Positions 39,790 to 48,568 of a DNA stretch of 64,000 nucleotides are shown here, one piece after another (position 1 is the stretch's first letter; each line of letters starts with the position of its first letter). The position numbers and the translations under genes were made by a program. This stretch comes from Nitrospira sp. (GTDB lineage: Bacteria; Nitrospirota; Nitrospiria; Nitrospirales; Nitrospiraceae), in NCBI GenBank assembly GCA_016873495.1, contig VGXC01000001.1:123512-187511 (forward strand), written 5' to 3'. Under the pieces are notes generated by a model. It saw nothing but the letters and a program-made list of their open reading frames with translations. It was not told the DNA's origin and did no database searches.

Positions 39790-40068
39790 ATGTATAATAT
39801 CGCACAGGTCATTGAAGAGAAGTGCGTGGCCAAGAAAGGCTGCCGTCTTTGCATCATGTACTGTCCGGAGGCCAACTGCCTGGACCTGAACGTGTCTAAG
39901 ATGGTGGCGGAGGTGACCATCAGCCGCTGCAAGGGCTGCGAGCTCTGCGTGGTCGTCTGTAACGCGGCCAAGCACAACGCAATCGAGATGCAGGCGGTCA
40001 GCTCGAGCGGCGCGCTTATGTCCCACAAGGGTGAGTCCGCAGGCCTGGGGCAAGCCTACCAAGGCTGA
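39790..40068 (+). CDS. 2-oxoacid:ferredoxin oxidoreductase, delta subunit (2[4Fe-4S])
   Basis: The 92-residue protein has two cysteine clusters, KKGCRLCIMYCPEANC and RCKGCELCVVVCNAAK. Each fits a [4Fe-4S] binding motif of ferredoxin-like delta subunits, which shuttle electrons to external ferredoxin. The C-terminal 20 residues are non-conserved. A terminator follows 30 bases later, closing the operon. Confidence 0.95.
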   Translation: MYNIAQVIEEKCVAKKGCRLCIMYCPEANCLDLNVSKMVAEVTISRCKGCELCVVVCNAAKHNAIEMQAVSSSGALMSHKGESAGLGQAYQG

Positions 40069-40097
40069 CAACTCGCGCGCTACCAAGAGAACAAGAA

Positions 40098-40128
40098 ACC
40101 CCATGGCGCCAGCGCTGTGGGGTTTTTT
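40098..40128 (+). terminator. Intrinsic terminator of the oxidoreductase operon
   Basis: CCCCATGGCGC and GCGCTGTGGGG form a GC-rich stem followed by TTTTTT. The structure lies 30 bases after the last stop codon. Confidence 0.8.
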
Positions 40129-40156
40129 ATTGAGGCCCGTGGAATGCGGAGGCTCT

Positions 40157-40426
40157 ATGACAAACGAAGATAATGTGGTGAGAGAGTTGCTTGGGGAGAT
40201 CACGACCCTGCTTAATCGATTTCCCAAAGTTCTGGAGCACCGTGCCGCTGAAATCGAGGCTACTGGGAAGGACCCCGAGTTGGCAAGCAAGCTCGCCAAG
40301 GGCGCCGACGCCATGCGCGACAGCGGCAATCTGTACATCACCTGGGCCCGTCACTTTGCCGGGCTCTCGGAAGGCACATCGGACGCGTCTGATGATGAGG
40401 ATGAATCGGGGACCTTTGACGTCTAG
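40157..40426 (+). CDS. Small hypothetical protein (89 residues)
   Basis: A helical, acidic 89-residue protein starting MTNEDNVVRELLGEITTLL and ending in an acidic tail DASDDEDESGTFDV. A GCGGAGG site lies just before the ATG at 40157; the longer frame to 40031 is excluded. No signal peptide or membrane segment is visible. I do not recognise the family. Confidence 0.65.
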   Translation: MTNEDNVVRELLGEITTLLNRFPKVLEHRAAEIEATGKDPELASKLAKGADAMRDSGNLYITWARHFAGLSEGTSDASDDEDESGTFDV

Positions 40427-40557
40427 TGAGCTGTTTCCCTGGACGGGAGAGAATCGCTACTGACACAAAACCTGGCGATTCAATCCCGCATCTATGTTAA
40501 TATAGGGCCTTACCGATAGCTTCAGGACCAAGATCCTTTCAATGGCGTTAACTGCGT

Positions 40558-40633
40558 TCCCCGGTAGCTCAGTTGGTAGAGCGCCTGACTGTTAATCAGG
40601 TGGCCGCAGGTTCGAGTCCTGCCCGGGGAGCCA
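40558..40633 (+). tRNA. tRNA-Asn (GTT)
   Basis: A 76-base tRNA: acceptor TCCCCGG / CCGGGGA, D arm GTAGCTCAGTTGGTAGAGC, anticodon loop CTGTTAA with GTT at 40591-40593, T arm GGTTCGAGTCC, and an encoded CCA. All standard features are present. Confidence 0.97.
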
Positions 40634-40641
40634 ATCCATCA

Positions 40642-40672
40642 GGGCTGCACGCATACTGGATGCAGCCCTTTC
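40642..40672 (+). terminator. Intrinsic terminator after tRNA-Asn
   Basis: GGGCTGCA (40642-40649) pairs with TGCAGCCC (40661-40668) around an 11-base loop, followed by TTTCCTTTT. It starts 9 bases after the tRNA. Confidence 0.75.
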
Positions 40673-40852
40673 CTTTTCACGGTTTCAGCCCTCTCGAGTG
40701 TGGTAGACTGCGGCATTGTGAGAGGCGTGCCGACCACCTTATCCTTTGCGCTTTCTGACTGCGTTTGCGCGTCTGATTCCCCTGTTTCCGCCGCTCCGAC
40801 TCAACGGCCTCTCCGCTGAGCCACTATACCCTGCAGACCTAGGAGACAACCA

Positions 40853-41083
40853 ATGACCTGCCCACGCTGCCAAGGCCTGATGGGCCCGATTCGCTTGGAA
40901 GATCCGGGGAAAATGACCAACTGCCAGTCCTTGTCAGGCTGGCGATGCCTTCTCTGTGGTGAGGTCATTGAGCCAGGCATCACCGCCAATCGAATCGGCC
41001 ATCATGAACCGGCACGCGACCGGACCCGCCCCCGTTACCTGGCCGGGGCAAGTGCTTCCAAACGAAAGCGGAGCAAACGCTGA
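40853..41083 (+). CDS. Small zinc-ribbon-like protein (76 residues)
   Basis: The 76-residue protein has two cysteine pairs, CPRC (residues 3-6) and CLLC (residues 32-35), a zinc-ribbon layout, and a basic C-terminal tail (SKRKRSKR). An AGGAG site precedes the ATG. It may bind nucleic acid, which is inference. The upstream leader resembles that of the gene at 41599. Confidence 0.7.
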   Translation: MTCPRCQGLMGPIRLEDPGKMTNCQSLSGWRCLLCGEVIEPGITANRIGHHEPARDRTRPRYLAGASASKRKRSKR

Positions 41084-41598
41084 CCCCCCGGGTCCGCTGG
41101 AGTTGAAGATTGGGACTCAGATAAATCCACAAGCACATCGTCTTGCCCACGGTACAGCACCAATATCGAAACATGCTATGTTGAATGGGTGGCGCGACAG
41201 AGTGGTTGCGGTTTCGATGGGGTTTTATTACTGGGCGTGCTGGGACTCGCGGCTGGGACCTTCTTGGTCCCATAATGGAACGAGCCAATACTCCACCGCT
41301 CACTTAATCACTCTTAAATCAAAGACTTATGAAAATTATTGCACGGTGGCTCCTGCACCAGGGATGTGGTAGACTGCCTTACCGTACGAGCCACAGCCGC
41401 TATCCTATCTTTCGCGCTTCCGCACCGTCGAATTGATCCCTGCGCGACCGATTCCCCAAGTATGCGCTGCTCCTACGGCCGAGTTCCTCCCCTCGCGAAA
41501 TCGCCGGCGGCGAGCTGGCCTGGAACGCCATTGGCTTCTAGACCACAGCCATAAGATACTGCCTCAGCTTAGGGACGGTCCACGAGGATAATTCGCGA
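41084..41598. other. 515-base intergenic region
   Basis: No gene is supported. Open frames across it are shadows or lack start signals. It contains a hairpin GGGACC-TTCTT-GGTCCC near 41257-41273 and, from about 41365, a stretch related to 40699-40800, the leader of the previous gene. Confidence 0.5.
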
Positions 41599-41925
41599 AT
41601 GGGAAAAATGAATGTCGAACCGATTATCACCTTTGCGGATGGCTCGCAGTTATTGGTCAGCTCCCAATATTCCGGAGCCGGAAGTTTCACCTGCGAGCTA
41701 TATCTGTCCGTTCCCTGCAAGATGGAAAAACTGGACCTCCGTGCCCTGTCAGACCACCTCGAAGCGCCCACGTGCCGCGAAGCACAAGATATCGCATTTC
41801 AATATGCCCGACGGCAGTTCCCGGACAGCGCCAACGCGATGAAAGAACCGCCCTACTTAGTCTGGTCGGGGCCGAGCCTGCCTGTCGCACCCGACAATCG
41901 TGGGCATCAGCACCTGCATCGTTGA
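41599..41925 (+). CDS. Hypothetical protein (108 residues)
   Basis: A soluble 108-residue protein, beginning MGKMNVEPIITFADGS, with alternating beta-strand-like stretches and no membrane segment. The ATG at 41599 follows GAGGA; an ATG three codons later is also possible. It is flanked by other small genes. Family not recognised. Confidence 0.6.
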   Translation: MGKMNVEPIITFADGSQLLVSSQYSGAGSFTCELYLSVPCKMEKLDLRALSDHLEAPTCREAQDIAFQYARRQFPDSANAMKEPPYLVWSGPSLPVAPDNRGHQHLHR

Positions 41926-41993
41926 CAGCGGAAGTGGCAGTGGAAGAAACCATCGGCTCAACATAACAAAGACAGACAGTCTAAGGAGGCTTC

Positions 41994-42263
41994 ATGGCAT
42001 GGCCCGGCGGTAAACATCTCCTCAAAGCAAAGCGCGGCACTCCGAAGCGGAAGATCAAGATGGAGCAATGGGGGCTGGGGATATCGATCAAGGATCGGCC
42101 GACCGTCCCCATCGAAGAGATCCGCCGGCAAGGGCTGGCACTAGCCGGTCGCGCGCTCGGACAAGGCGCTCGGGCTCAGCCAATGGCTCAGGGCGGGAAG
42201 CATGGGGCCTCCGACCGACCCGCAGAAGCCGCTCGTCCAAGCCGGCGAGGCGCCACTCGGTAA
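41994..42263 (+). CDS. Small basic hypothetical protein (89 residues)
   Basis: A Gly/Arg/Lys-rich, very basic 89-residue protein starting MAWPGGKHLLKAKRG. It has a strong TAAGGAGG site seven bases before the ATG, which is the main evidence for expression. The composition could suit nucleic-acid binding, which is inference. It precedes an RRM RNA-binding protein gene by 238 bases. Confidence 0.55.
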   Translation: MAWPGGKHLLKAKRGTPKRKIKMEQWGLGISIKDRPTVPIEEIRRQGLALAGRALGQGARAQPMAQGGKHGASDRPAEAARPSRRGATR

Positions 42264-42501
42264 GAGCTGAAAAGACAGTGGTTGCTATTGGACCCATGAC
42301 ATGCTACGGTGTGCGGACTTCATTGCGCAGGGCCTGTGGTGGAGCAGGAGTAAGTAAGGCCTTCAACCGATGTTGTTTTGTCCGGGAATTTGATCGGAAG
42401 CCAGACCTAAGTCGCCTCAGCGTTCGCGTCTTCGGCCCGTTCCTTCCTGTCGTTTTTTTCTCGAGTCCAAGACAATATCACTCTCTCAAAGGAGGAACCC
42501 C

Positions 42502-42834
42502 ATGGGTTCGAAGATTTATGTCGGTGGGCTGCCCTATTCGGCGACTGAGTCTCAGTTGAACGACCTGTTCGCCGTCCACGGCGCAGTCGAGTCCGCGCGT
42601 GTGATCACGGACAAGTTCACTGGGCAGTCCAGAGGTTTTGGCTTTGTGGAAATGTCCACAGCCGAAGAAGCCAAGGCTGCCATTACGGCGCTGCACGGCA
42701 CCCAAATGGACGGCCGGACATTGACGGTGAACGAGGCAAAGCCCCAGGAACCCCGCACTGGCGGGGGTGGTGGCGGGGGCCGGTTCGGTGGCGGCGGGGG
42801 CGGGGGCCGCAGCGGCGGTCGCGACCGCTTCTAA
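42502..42834 (+). CDS. RRM-domain RNA-binding protein with Gly-rich tail
   Basis: The 110-residue protein is one RNA recognition motif, with RNP2 KIYVGGL and RNP1 RGFGFVEM, followed by a glycine/arginine-rich tail. Such small glycine-rich RRM proteins are known from cyanobacteria and other bacteria, often cold-induced. An AAAGGAGG site precedes the ATG. A terminator closes the gene 22 bases after its stop. Confidence 0.95.
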   Translation: MGSKIYVGGLPYSATESQLNDLFAVHGAVESARVITDKFTGQSRGFGFVEMSTAEEAKAAITALHGTQMDGRTLTVNEAKPQEPRTGGGGGGGRFGGGGGGGRSGGRDRF

Positions 42835-42856
42835 GATCTGTCCCTTTGTAGTCAGA

Positions 42857-42887
42857 GGAGCGGCTCATCCGAGCCGCTCCTTTTTTT
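42857..42887 (+). terminator. Intrinsic terminator after the RRM gene
   Basis: GGAGCGGCTC (42857-42866) and GAGCCGCTCC (42871-42880) form a perfect 10-bp stem with a 4-base loop followed by TTTTTTT. Confidence 0.9.
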
Positions 42888-43012
42888 CGGCACGCCGCCA
42901 ATTCGCCGCCGCTCAGTGCCAGAACGCTCTCGTACCAGACACAGTCTCTCGGCCGTGAAACCGGCTAGCTTTTGCTCTCGTATCTCATGATAGACTCGCC
43001 TTCAAGAGCAAT

Positions 43013-44014
43013 ATGGCCTGGACCGACTTTCACCCGCACCCGCTTTGTTTTCACCCACACCTGATGACGGTCCTTCCCCGGTTCAGGTGGTGGCGCCCAC
43101 CGTCGCTGATCGACATGCCTAGCCACCCCAGGCTCTTTACGGTCGCCCCGGACACTCAGCTTCTCGGCTACTGTCACTGGCAGCCGTCCCGTCGTTCCGC
43201 CAGGACCCTCATCCTCATCCATGGCTTCGAAGGCTGTAGCGACTCGCACTATATGCTTGGCATCGCCGACAAAGCTTGGCATGCCGGCCTAAATGTCATC
43301 CGCCTCAACCAACGGAACTGCGGCGGGACAGAACATCTGACTCCGACGCTGTACCATTCCGGAATGAGCAGCGACTTCGCGGCGGTGGTCCTCGATCTGG
43401 CTGACACGGATGGGCTGGACGACATTTGGGCGGCAGGCTATTCCATGGGTGGCAATCTGGTGTTGAAGATGGCTGGGGAAGCGGGGGCCGCACTGTCGCC
43501 ACTCAAAGGGATCGTCGCCGTCTGTCCGAATATCGACCCGGCTGCCTGCGTGGAGGGCTTGGAGCGGCCCACCAATTGGTTCTATCAGCACTATTTCTTG
43601 ACTCGGCTGAAGGCTCGAGTGCGCCGCAAGGCCGTGCACTTTCCCGGAAAGTTCGATCTAGCATCCCTCGACCGAACCCGCTCCTTGCGTGAGTTCGACG
43701 ACCGGTATACCGCATTCCATGGGGGGTTCTCCGGCGCCGGCGACTACTATGAACGGGTCGGAGCCAGGCATGTCTTGCGCCATATCCAAGTTCCGACACT
43801 GATCATAGCTTCGCAGGACGATCCCTTTATCCCGTTCAACACCTTCACGACACCAGCCATCCAGTCCAACCCCATGATCAGAGTCACCGCACCGAAACAT
43901 GGCGGCCATTGCGGCTTCTTCCAGCGATCCCGTCTTGATGAGGACCATTACTGGGCGGAGAATCGTCTTGTGGATGCCATCCGACTTGGGGAAACCCATC
44001 ACGTTCCGACTTGA
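43013..44014 (+). CDS. YheT-like alpha/beta hydrolase
   Basis: The 333-residue protein has the alpha/beta-hydrolase fold: oxyanion region LILIHGFEG, nucleophile S144 in AGYSMGGNL, Asp in SQDDPFIP and His in KHGGHCGFF. The NCGGTEHLTPTLYHSG segment is characteristic of YheT/ABHD1-like hydrolases. The substrate is unknown. The first 20 residues are unusual (HPHPLCFHPHL), so a later start such as ATG 43064 is possible. Confidence 0.9.
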   Translation: MAWTDFHPHPLCFHPHLMTVLPRFRWWRPPSLIDMPSHPRLFTVAPDTQLLGYCHWQPSRRSARTLILIHGFEGCSDSHYMLGIADKAWHAGLNVIRLNQRNCGGTEHLTPTLYHSGMSSDFAAVVLDLADTDGLDDIWAAGYSMGGNLVLKMAGEAGAALSPLKGIVAVCPNIDPAACVEGLERPTNWFYQHYFLTRLKARVRRKAVHFPGKFDLASLDRTRSLREFDDRYTAFHGGFSGAGDYYERVGARHVLRHIQVPTLIIASQDDPFIPFNTFTTPAIQSNPMIRVTAPKHGGHCGFFQRSRLDEDHYWAENRLVDAIRLGETHHVPT

Positions 44015-44147
44015 AGAGGCCCTATAGGAATACGCTGAAGATATTCTCGGAATAAGGGGGATGATCTCGGATCTGTCCGGCTTCCTGGGCCCATCCGAGC
44101 AGAGGGGTGGAAACCGCACCGTTTATCTGAAAGCTGGGTCGACGCAA

Positions 44148-45275
44148 CTACTCAACCTGCTGCAAGATTATGGACACTTGTTGGCGCCGACTGTCCCTCT
44201 GATACTCGACCAGCACCCGATCACCGACTTTATGTTGCTCCAGGATGTTCAGGAGATCGTCGACGGTCGCAACCGGCTTCCCATTTATGGCCGTTATGAT
44301 GTCGCCAAGTTCTACCCGCCCCCCGGCACTCTCACGAACCCCCTTCAGACCAACCCGCTCTGCAGGCCCACCCCGGACGATTCGCCCGATCACCAGGCCA
44401 TTGATTCCCCATTGTTTTGCGATCGTGTCAGGGATTAGGGTCACACCGAGGCCCGGTTTAATGAGCTTTCCATATTGGATCAGCTCGGGCACGATGCGGT
44501 TGATCGTGGCTACCGGAACCGCAAATCCAATGCCCGCATAGGTGCCGCTGGGGCTGACGATTTGAGTGTTGACCCCGATCAACCGTCCGGCACTGTCCAG
44601 CAGAGGACCGCCTGAATTGCCGGGGTTGATCGCCGCATCGGTCTGGATCACCCCATCGATCGTCCGCCCCGTCATGGACTTGATCGTCCGTCCTAATGCG
44701 CTGACCCCGCCGGTCGTCAACGTATGGTCCAGCCCAAACGGATTCCCGATGGCCAGCACCTTCTGCCCCACTCGAAGCTCGGACGAGCTGCCGACCGGAA
44801 TAGGCACAAGGGAGTCCGGAGCAGCTTTGATTTGCAGGACGGCAAGATCATGGTCCGGATCAAGCCCCACGACTCTGGCCTTGTGGTCGGTTCGATCCGC
44901 CATAATGATATTGATCGTGTCGGCGCCGTAGACCACGTGGAAATTGGTCACGATATGGCCGGACTTGCTCCAGACGAATCCGGACCCTGTGCCTTGAGGA
45001 ACTTCGAACAGGTCCAGAGAAAATAGATCCCTACGGATGGCGGTGTTGGTGATAAAGACTACAGACTTTGCCGCTTTTTCAAACACCGATATGGTAGCCC
45101 GCTCATCTGGCAGCAAGTCGGTCGCCGGCTGGGCCACCGGACGGGAAAGCACCACCGCGCCCGCATACCCGGCCCCCAAGGGGGTTGCCCAGTCGGCATG
45201 GATTGGGGTCGGCACAACATGGATGAGGATCATAACAAAGCCCAGTGGCAGGAGAGCCGCGACACGGAGGATCAC
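44148..45275 (-). CDS. HtrA/DegP-type trypsin-like serine protease with PDZ domain
   Basis: The protein (about 375 residues) has a hydrophobic signal sequence (VAALLPLGFVMILI), a trypsin-like domain with H113 (VTNFHVV), D143 (DHDLAVLQI) and S221 (NPGNSGGP), and one C-terminal PDZ domain (LGDIITAINGKPVATVDDL). It likely acts in the periplasm on misfolded proteins. GTG 45275 is preferred because it gives a clean signal peptide and little overlap with the yjbQ gene ending at 45283; ATG 45233 is an alternative. Confidence 0.9.
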   Translation of the reverse strand: MILRVAALLPLGFVMILIHVVPTPIHADWATPLGAGYAGAVVLSRPVAQPATDLLPDERATISVFEKAAKSVVFITNTAIRRDLFSLDLFEVPQGTGSGFVWSKSGHIVTNFHVVYGADTINIIMADRTDHKARVVGLDPDHDLAVLQIKAAPDSLVPIPVGSSSELRVGQKVLAIGNPFGLDHTLTTGGVSALGRTIKSMTGRTIDGVIQTDAAINPGNSGGPLLDSAGRLIGVNTQIVSPSGTYAGIGFAVPVATINRIVPELIQYGKLIKPGLGVTLIPDTIAKQWGINGLVIGRIVRGGPAERVGLKGVRESAGGRVELGDIITAINGKPVATVDDLLNILEQHKVGDRVLVEYQRDSRRQQVSIILQQVE

Positions 45276-45282
45276 GGAGCCG

Positions 45283-45705
45283 CTACTCACCGATGATCTG
45301 CACGACCAAGTCGCGCGTGCGGGAGCGGGTATCAAAGTCAATCACCACGATCTGCTGCCATGTGCCCAGCATCATGGCCCCCTCCACAAAGGGGATCGTC
45401 ACGGAAGGGCCCTGCAAATGGGCCCGCAGATGGCTGTGTCCGTTGTTTTCGCCAGGATTACGCGTATTGTGCTGCCAAACCGGGTCGGCCGGAATGAGCC
45501 GATCCCAGACCGCCTTGGTATCCGCTCTGATGCCTGGCTCGTCTTCGATAATCAAGACCGCGGCTGTGGTGTGCTTGATGAAGACCGTCACCACGCCCGC
45601 GTGCAGACCAGACCCGGCCACTGCCTGCGCCACCTGGACGGTCACATTCTCCAGCTGCGATTCCCCCTGCATCTTGATACAGAGCGGAACGGTCTTCACT
45701 GGCAT
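45283..45705 (-). CDS. YjbQ family protein (secondary thiamine-phosphate synthase-like)
   Basis: The 140-residue protein matches the UPF0047/YjbQ family: VVTVFIKHTTAAVLIIEDE, HNTRNPGENNGHSHLRAHLQGPSVTIPF and LGTWQQIVVIDFDTRSR. Conserved histidines are visible. Thiamine-phosphate synthase activity has been reported for some members, but the main role is unclear. Its start overlaps the HD-protein stop by one base, suggesting coupling. Confidence 0.93.
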   Translation of the reverse strand: MPVKTVPLCIKMQGESQLENVTVQVAQAVAGSGLHAGVVTVFIKHTTAAVLIIEDEPGIRADTKAVWDRLIPADPVWQHNTRNPGENNGHSHLRAHLQGPSVTIPFVEGAMMLGTWQQIVVIDFDTRSRTRDLVVQIIGE

Positions 45706-46634
45706 CAGGCCACTCCTTTGGCTAGCCGCTTGAGGACACGGCGTTCGCGTGCCGATAATACGCAGCCCCTGGCCTCCGCGAGAATCCGGTCGAACGCCCC
45801 TCTGGCTGCCAAATTCCGCAATGTCTGTGCGACAGGATCTGAGAGAATACCTTCGAGTCGTAGCTTCTCCAAATAGCCAAAGGCCTCAGCAAGGGTTTCT
45901 CGTGAGCGAGTATAATAGTCCTCTCCACGTCGCCGGTTGCTATAGGCTTCGAACTGCTCACAGGCCACCAGTACCTCGGCTAGTTGACGCACCCAGGGCT
46001 TGGCCCCTTCTAGCTTCTCTGGATAGTAGTAGTACAACATGACAAGAGCCATCCAGGGTTTCCACTGGACTCCTAAGTCCAGCAACTTCGGCTTAATCTC
46101 GCGTAGACGACGGGAAAGTCGGCGCGCATAACCGAGGCGCATCTCCACCTGGGCTTGGCTCCACCGATCCATCCGAATTCCGGCGCGCTCGAGCTTGTCC
46201 GTATATAGAGCCAAAAATGCTTCCGTTTCACGGCCATAAACCGTATTCGGGTGAATTGCCCGCCATTCCCTTGGCCTAGTCGGAATCCCACGGCGCCTAG
46301 CCCAGGACCAGATGGCCCCAAACTGTTTCCGATCCAAACCCGCCCTCCCCAGATCGTGCAGTAGGCAGGCGATTTGGTACTGGCGAAGCCGGTCAGGAGG
46401 ATGGCCCAATTCGGCTGCGACCGCAGTGCACATGCGCGCCGTCCGCAAGGCATGGAGCCGGTCGTAGCCTCGAATAAGACGGTCTGGCCTGCGCGGATCA
46501 GGCACATCATAAAGCCGGAGCAGGGCACCGGCTAAAGTCTTTGGCATCAACAAGGGAGCCTTCGGCTGTTGACGAGAGTCAGGTGAGCCCTGACCGGATG
46601 CTTGTTGACGTGTATTGCGTTGAGGGATGGCCAT
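45705..46634 (-). CDS. HD-domain phosphohydrolase-like protein
   Basis: The 309-residue protein has an HD-like signature: histidine in YDRLHALRTARM and HD in CLLHDLGRAGLD, followed by PREWRAIHPNTVYGRETEAF. HD proteins are usually metal-dependent phosphohydrolases of nucleotides; the substrate is unknown here. The rest is helical and basic. The start is uncertain: ATG 46634 has no clear ribosome-binding site, and ATG 46547 is an alternative. It is upstream of yjbQ. Confidence 0.8.
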   Translation of the reverse strand: MAIPQRNTRQQASGQGSPDSRQQPKAPLLMPKTLAGALLRLYDVPDPRRPDRLIRGYDRLHALRTARMCTAVAAELGHPPDRLRQYQIACLLHDLGRAGLDRKQFGAIWSWARRRGIPTRPREWRAIHPNTVYGRETEAFLALYTDKLERAGIRMDRWSQAQVEMRLGYARRLSRRLREIKPKLLDLGVQWKPWMALVMLYYYYPEKLEGAKPWVRQLAEVLVACEQFEAYSNRRRGEDYYTRSRETLAEAFGYLEKLRLEGILSDPVAQTLRNLAARGAFDRILAEARGCVLSARERRVLKRLAKGVA

Positions 46635-46697
46635 GGCAGTTAATTGCGTAACGGCAGAATATCGTCCAACCGTTGGAGAGTCAAGGCTGCGACTGCA

Positions 46698-47075
46698 TCA
46701 AACGACGTGACGTATGAATATGATGAGGCCGATGATGACCGACGTCAAGGCCGAAATAAGCACCGCGGCAGCGGACACATCTTTGATGAACTTCACCCTC
46801 TCATGCTGCATCGGGTGCAGCAGGTCGAGCGTTTTTTCGACCATGGTATTCAACAGCTCCAGCGAGAGCACCATGCCGATCGCCGTAACGATGAACAACC
46901 ATTCCGTTTGCGACAGTCCGACGATCAACCCTGACAAGCCGACGGCGCCGGCGACCGCCAGTTGAATACGAAAACTTTGCTCCGCGCGATACGCCGCCTT
47001 CATTCCGTGCCAGGCACAGGAAAACCTTCGCCACACTTGCGTCAATGGGGACATGCCGACGTTGCCATGCGACAT
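46698..47075 (-). CDS. dgkA: DgkA, diacylglycerol (undecaprenol) kinase
   Basis: The 125-residue membrane protein has three hydrophobic helices and the DgkA family motifs LELLNTMVEKTLDLL and VKFIKDVSAAAVLIS. DgkA phosphorylates diacylglycerol or undecaprenol in membrane lipid recycling. It is followed by a PAP2 phosphatase gene upstream on the same strand, a sensible lipid-phosphate pairing. Confidence 0.92.
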   Translation of the reverse strand: MSHGNVGMSPLTQVWRRFSCAWHGMKAAYRAEQSFRIQLAVAGAVGLSGLIVGLSQTEWLFIVTAIGMVLSLELLNTMVEKTLDLLHPMQHERVKFIKDVSAAAVLISALTSVIIGLIIFIRHVV

Positions 47076-47091
47076 TTGTTGTCCGCTCGAG

Positions 47092-47976
47092 TCAGAACCG
47101 TTTCCCGATCATGAGACCCGTACCCACGCCTTGCTCCAAGGACAGAGGACGAATCTGCCAGTCGTCCGGATCCCCCGCATGTTGCCGACTGATAAATTTT
47201 CCCATGCCCCAGCCGATCAAACCGCCGACGATGACATCAGAGGTAAAATGCTTGTCCGTGTAAATCCGTGATGCAGCCACGGCGGTCGCCACACCATAGG
47301 ATAACCAGCCGATAGCCGGGTCGAACCGATCGGCAAAGACCGCGGCGACGGCAAAACTGGCAGCCGAATGCGAGGAGCCGAATGAGGTGTTCCCGGAGAA
47401 CGGACGGAAGTTCGTCGCCCCTTGATGTTTCTCAGGGCGAGCACGGCCCGTAGCATTGCTGAGCAACTGTGCCGCCACGACCGCAAATCCCTCGGCTTCC
47501 AAGCCGACCAGCCCCGCTTCTTTGATCCAACTGCCTCCCCCGTAGGACTGGTTGGCAAGGCCGATCGCAATGACGCCGACGTTGACGCCCGCCATGGTCA
47601 CCGGGTTGCCGAAGGTGTTAAAGCCATCTGCCACCTTCTTTCCCGTCGCACTCTTGTTGTTCCGGTCAACCCAGTCCTGGATACTGCGATCGGCGGCAAC
47701 AAAGCCTCCAACGACCGCCGCTCCGGCCCCAATCTTGAGCCAATCCTCCCCGGTCATTCTCAACGGAGCGGTCACCAGCGCTCGTGCATCCTCGATCACA
47801 GTTTTGACCCCTTCCGTGACCGATTCCTCCCTCACCGTCTGCACTGGCCCTTGATGAACCGCCATTTCTGCATGGGCGGAATTATGTGTACCGATTACCT
47901 GCAGGAGGGCCAGGAGCAGCACCCAGAGGACATGCCGGTCGCCGGCATGATATGAACTTTGCGATTCAAATAGCAC
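47092..47976 (-). CDS. PAP2-family phosphatase (exported)
   Basis: The protein (about 294 residues) has an N-terminal signal sequence (VLWVLLLALLQVIG) and PAP2 motifs: GRARPEKH (variant of KxxxxxxRP), GSSHSAASFA (PSGH-like) and SRIYTDKHFTSDV (SRxxxxxHxxxD). Such enzymes hydrolyse lipid phosphates such as undecaprenyl diphosphate. The start is uncertain: GTG 47976 has only a weak ribosome-binding site. It is adjacent to dgkA. Confidence 0.88.
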   Translation of the reverse strand: MLFESQSSYHAGDRHVLWVLLLALLQVIGTHNSAHAEMAVHQGPVQTVREESVTEGVKTVIEDARALVTAPLRMTGEDWLKIGAGAAVVGGFVAADRSIQDWVDRNNKSATGKKVADGFNTFGNPVTMAGVNVGVIAIGLANQSYGGGSWIKEAGLVGLEAEGFAVVAAQLLSNATGRARPEKHQGATNFRPFSGNTSFGSSHSAASFAVAAVFADRFDPAIGWLSYGVATAVAASRIYTDKHFTSDVIVGGLIGWGMGKFISRQHAGDPDDWQIRPLSLEQGVGTGLMIGKRF

Positions 47977-48413
47977 TGCGCAATCTCTCGTGGGAGCGAT
48001 GTGGGATAGCTACCGTATCCAGTTTCTTGAATCCTTCGCTTGGAAAGTCCATCCGTTTCACGCCGTCAGGCTCATGGTTGGGCGTAGCATAAGCATGACA
48101 GCGCTCCAGGCGGCCTTGACTGCGGACCTATTCACATGAACCTGGAGACCGGCCAGGCCCGATAGGAAAAAGCTCTGTAAAGCCGGATTCGACAGTGGGG
48201 AGGTTGGAGCGGCCGGTTGGATTGCACCACCACACTGCTGGATACAACCTGAAAGGGCCCCCACTGCCACTACCACGATGTGGTTGAATTATAAGAAATC
48301 CGGCCGGGTAAAGCTATGTCAATTTTCCGCTCCACCCGGATTCCACCCTCAAGCCATTGTGGACATACGGCTGATATAGAAGTCTAGAAGCGGCAGGAGA
48401 AGCACTTGATTGT
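47977..48413. other. 437-base intergenic region
   Basis: No gene is supported. A minus-strand frame 48058-48276 starts with GTG and has a lipobox-like ALSGC, but lacks a ribosome-binding site and any family match. The plus strand has no convincing frame either. A promoter for the PAP2 gene must be near 47980-48050. Confidence 0.45.
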
Positions 48414-48488
48414 CTGGAGCCGGCGAGTGGGATTGAACCACCGACCTGCTGATTACGAATCAGCTGCTCTACCACTGAGCTACGCCGG
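48414..48488 (-). tRNA. tRNA-Thr (CGT)
   Basis: The minus strand folds into a 75-base tRNA: acceptor GCCGGCG / CGCCGGC, D arm TAGCTCAGTGGTAGAGCA, anticodon loop TTCGTAA (CGT), T arm GGTTCAATCCC, and encoded CCA. All features are standard. Confidence 0.97.
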
Positions 48489-48568
48489 CTCTCGATGTGG
48501 CTGCTCTGGCAGGAAGGACGTGGAATCTTACTCAGGTCGGGACCAGGCTGTCAATGAGTCGGGCGTCT

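Noticed and set aside
48058..48276. Possible small lipoprotein on the minus strand with ALSGC
   Set aside because: The start is GTG with no ribosome-binding site and the hydrophobic segment is too short for a signal peptide.
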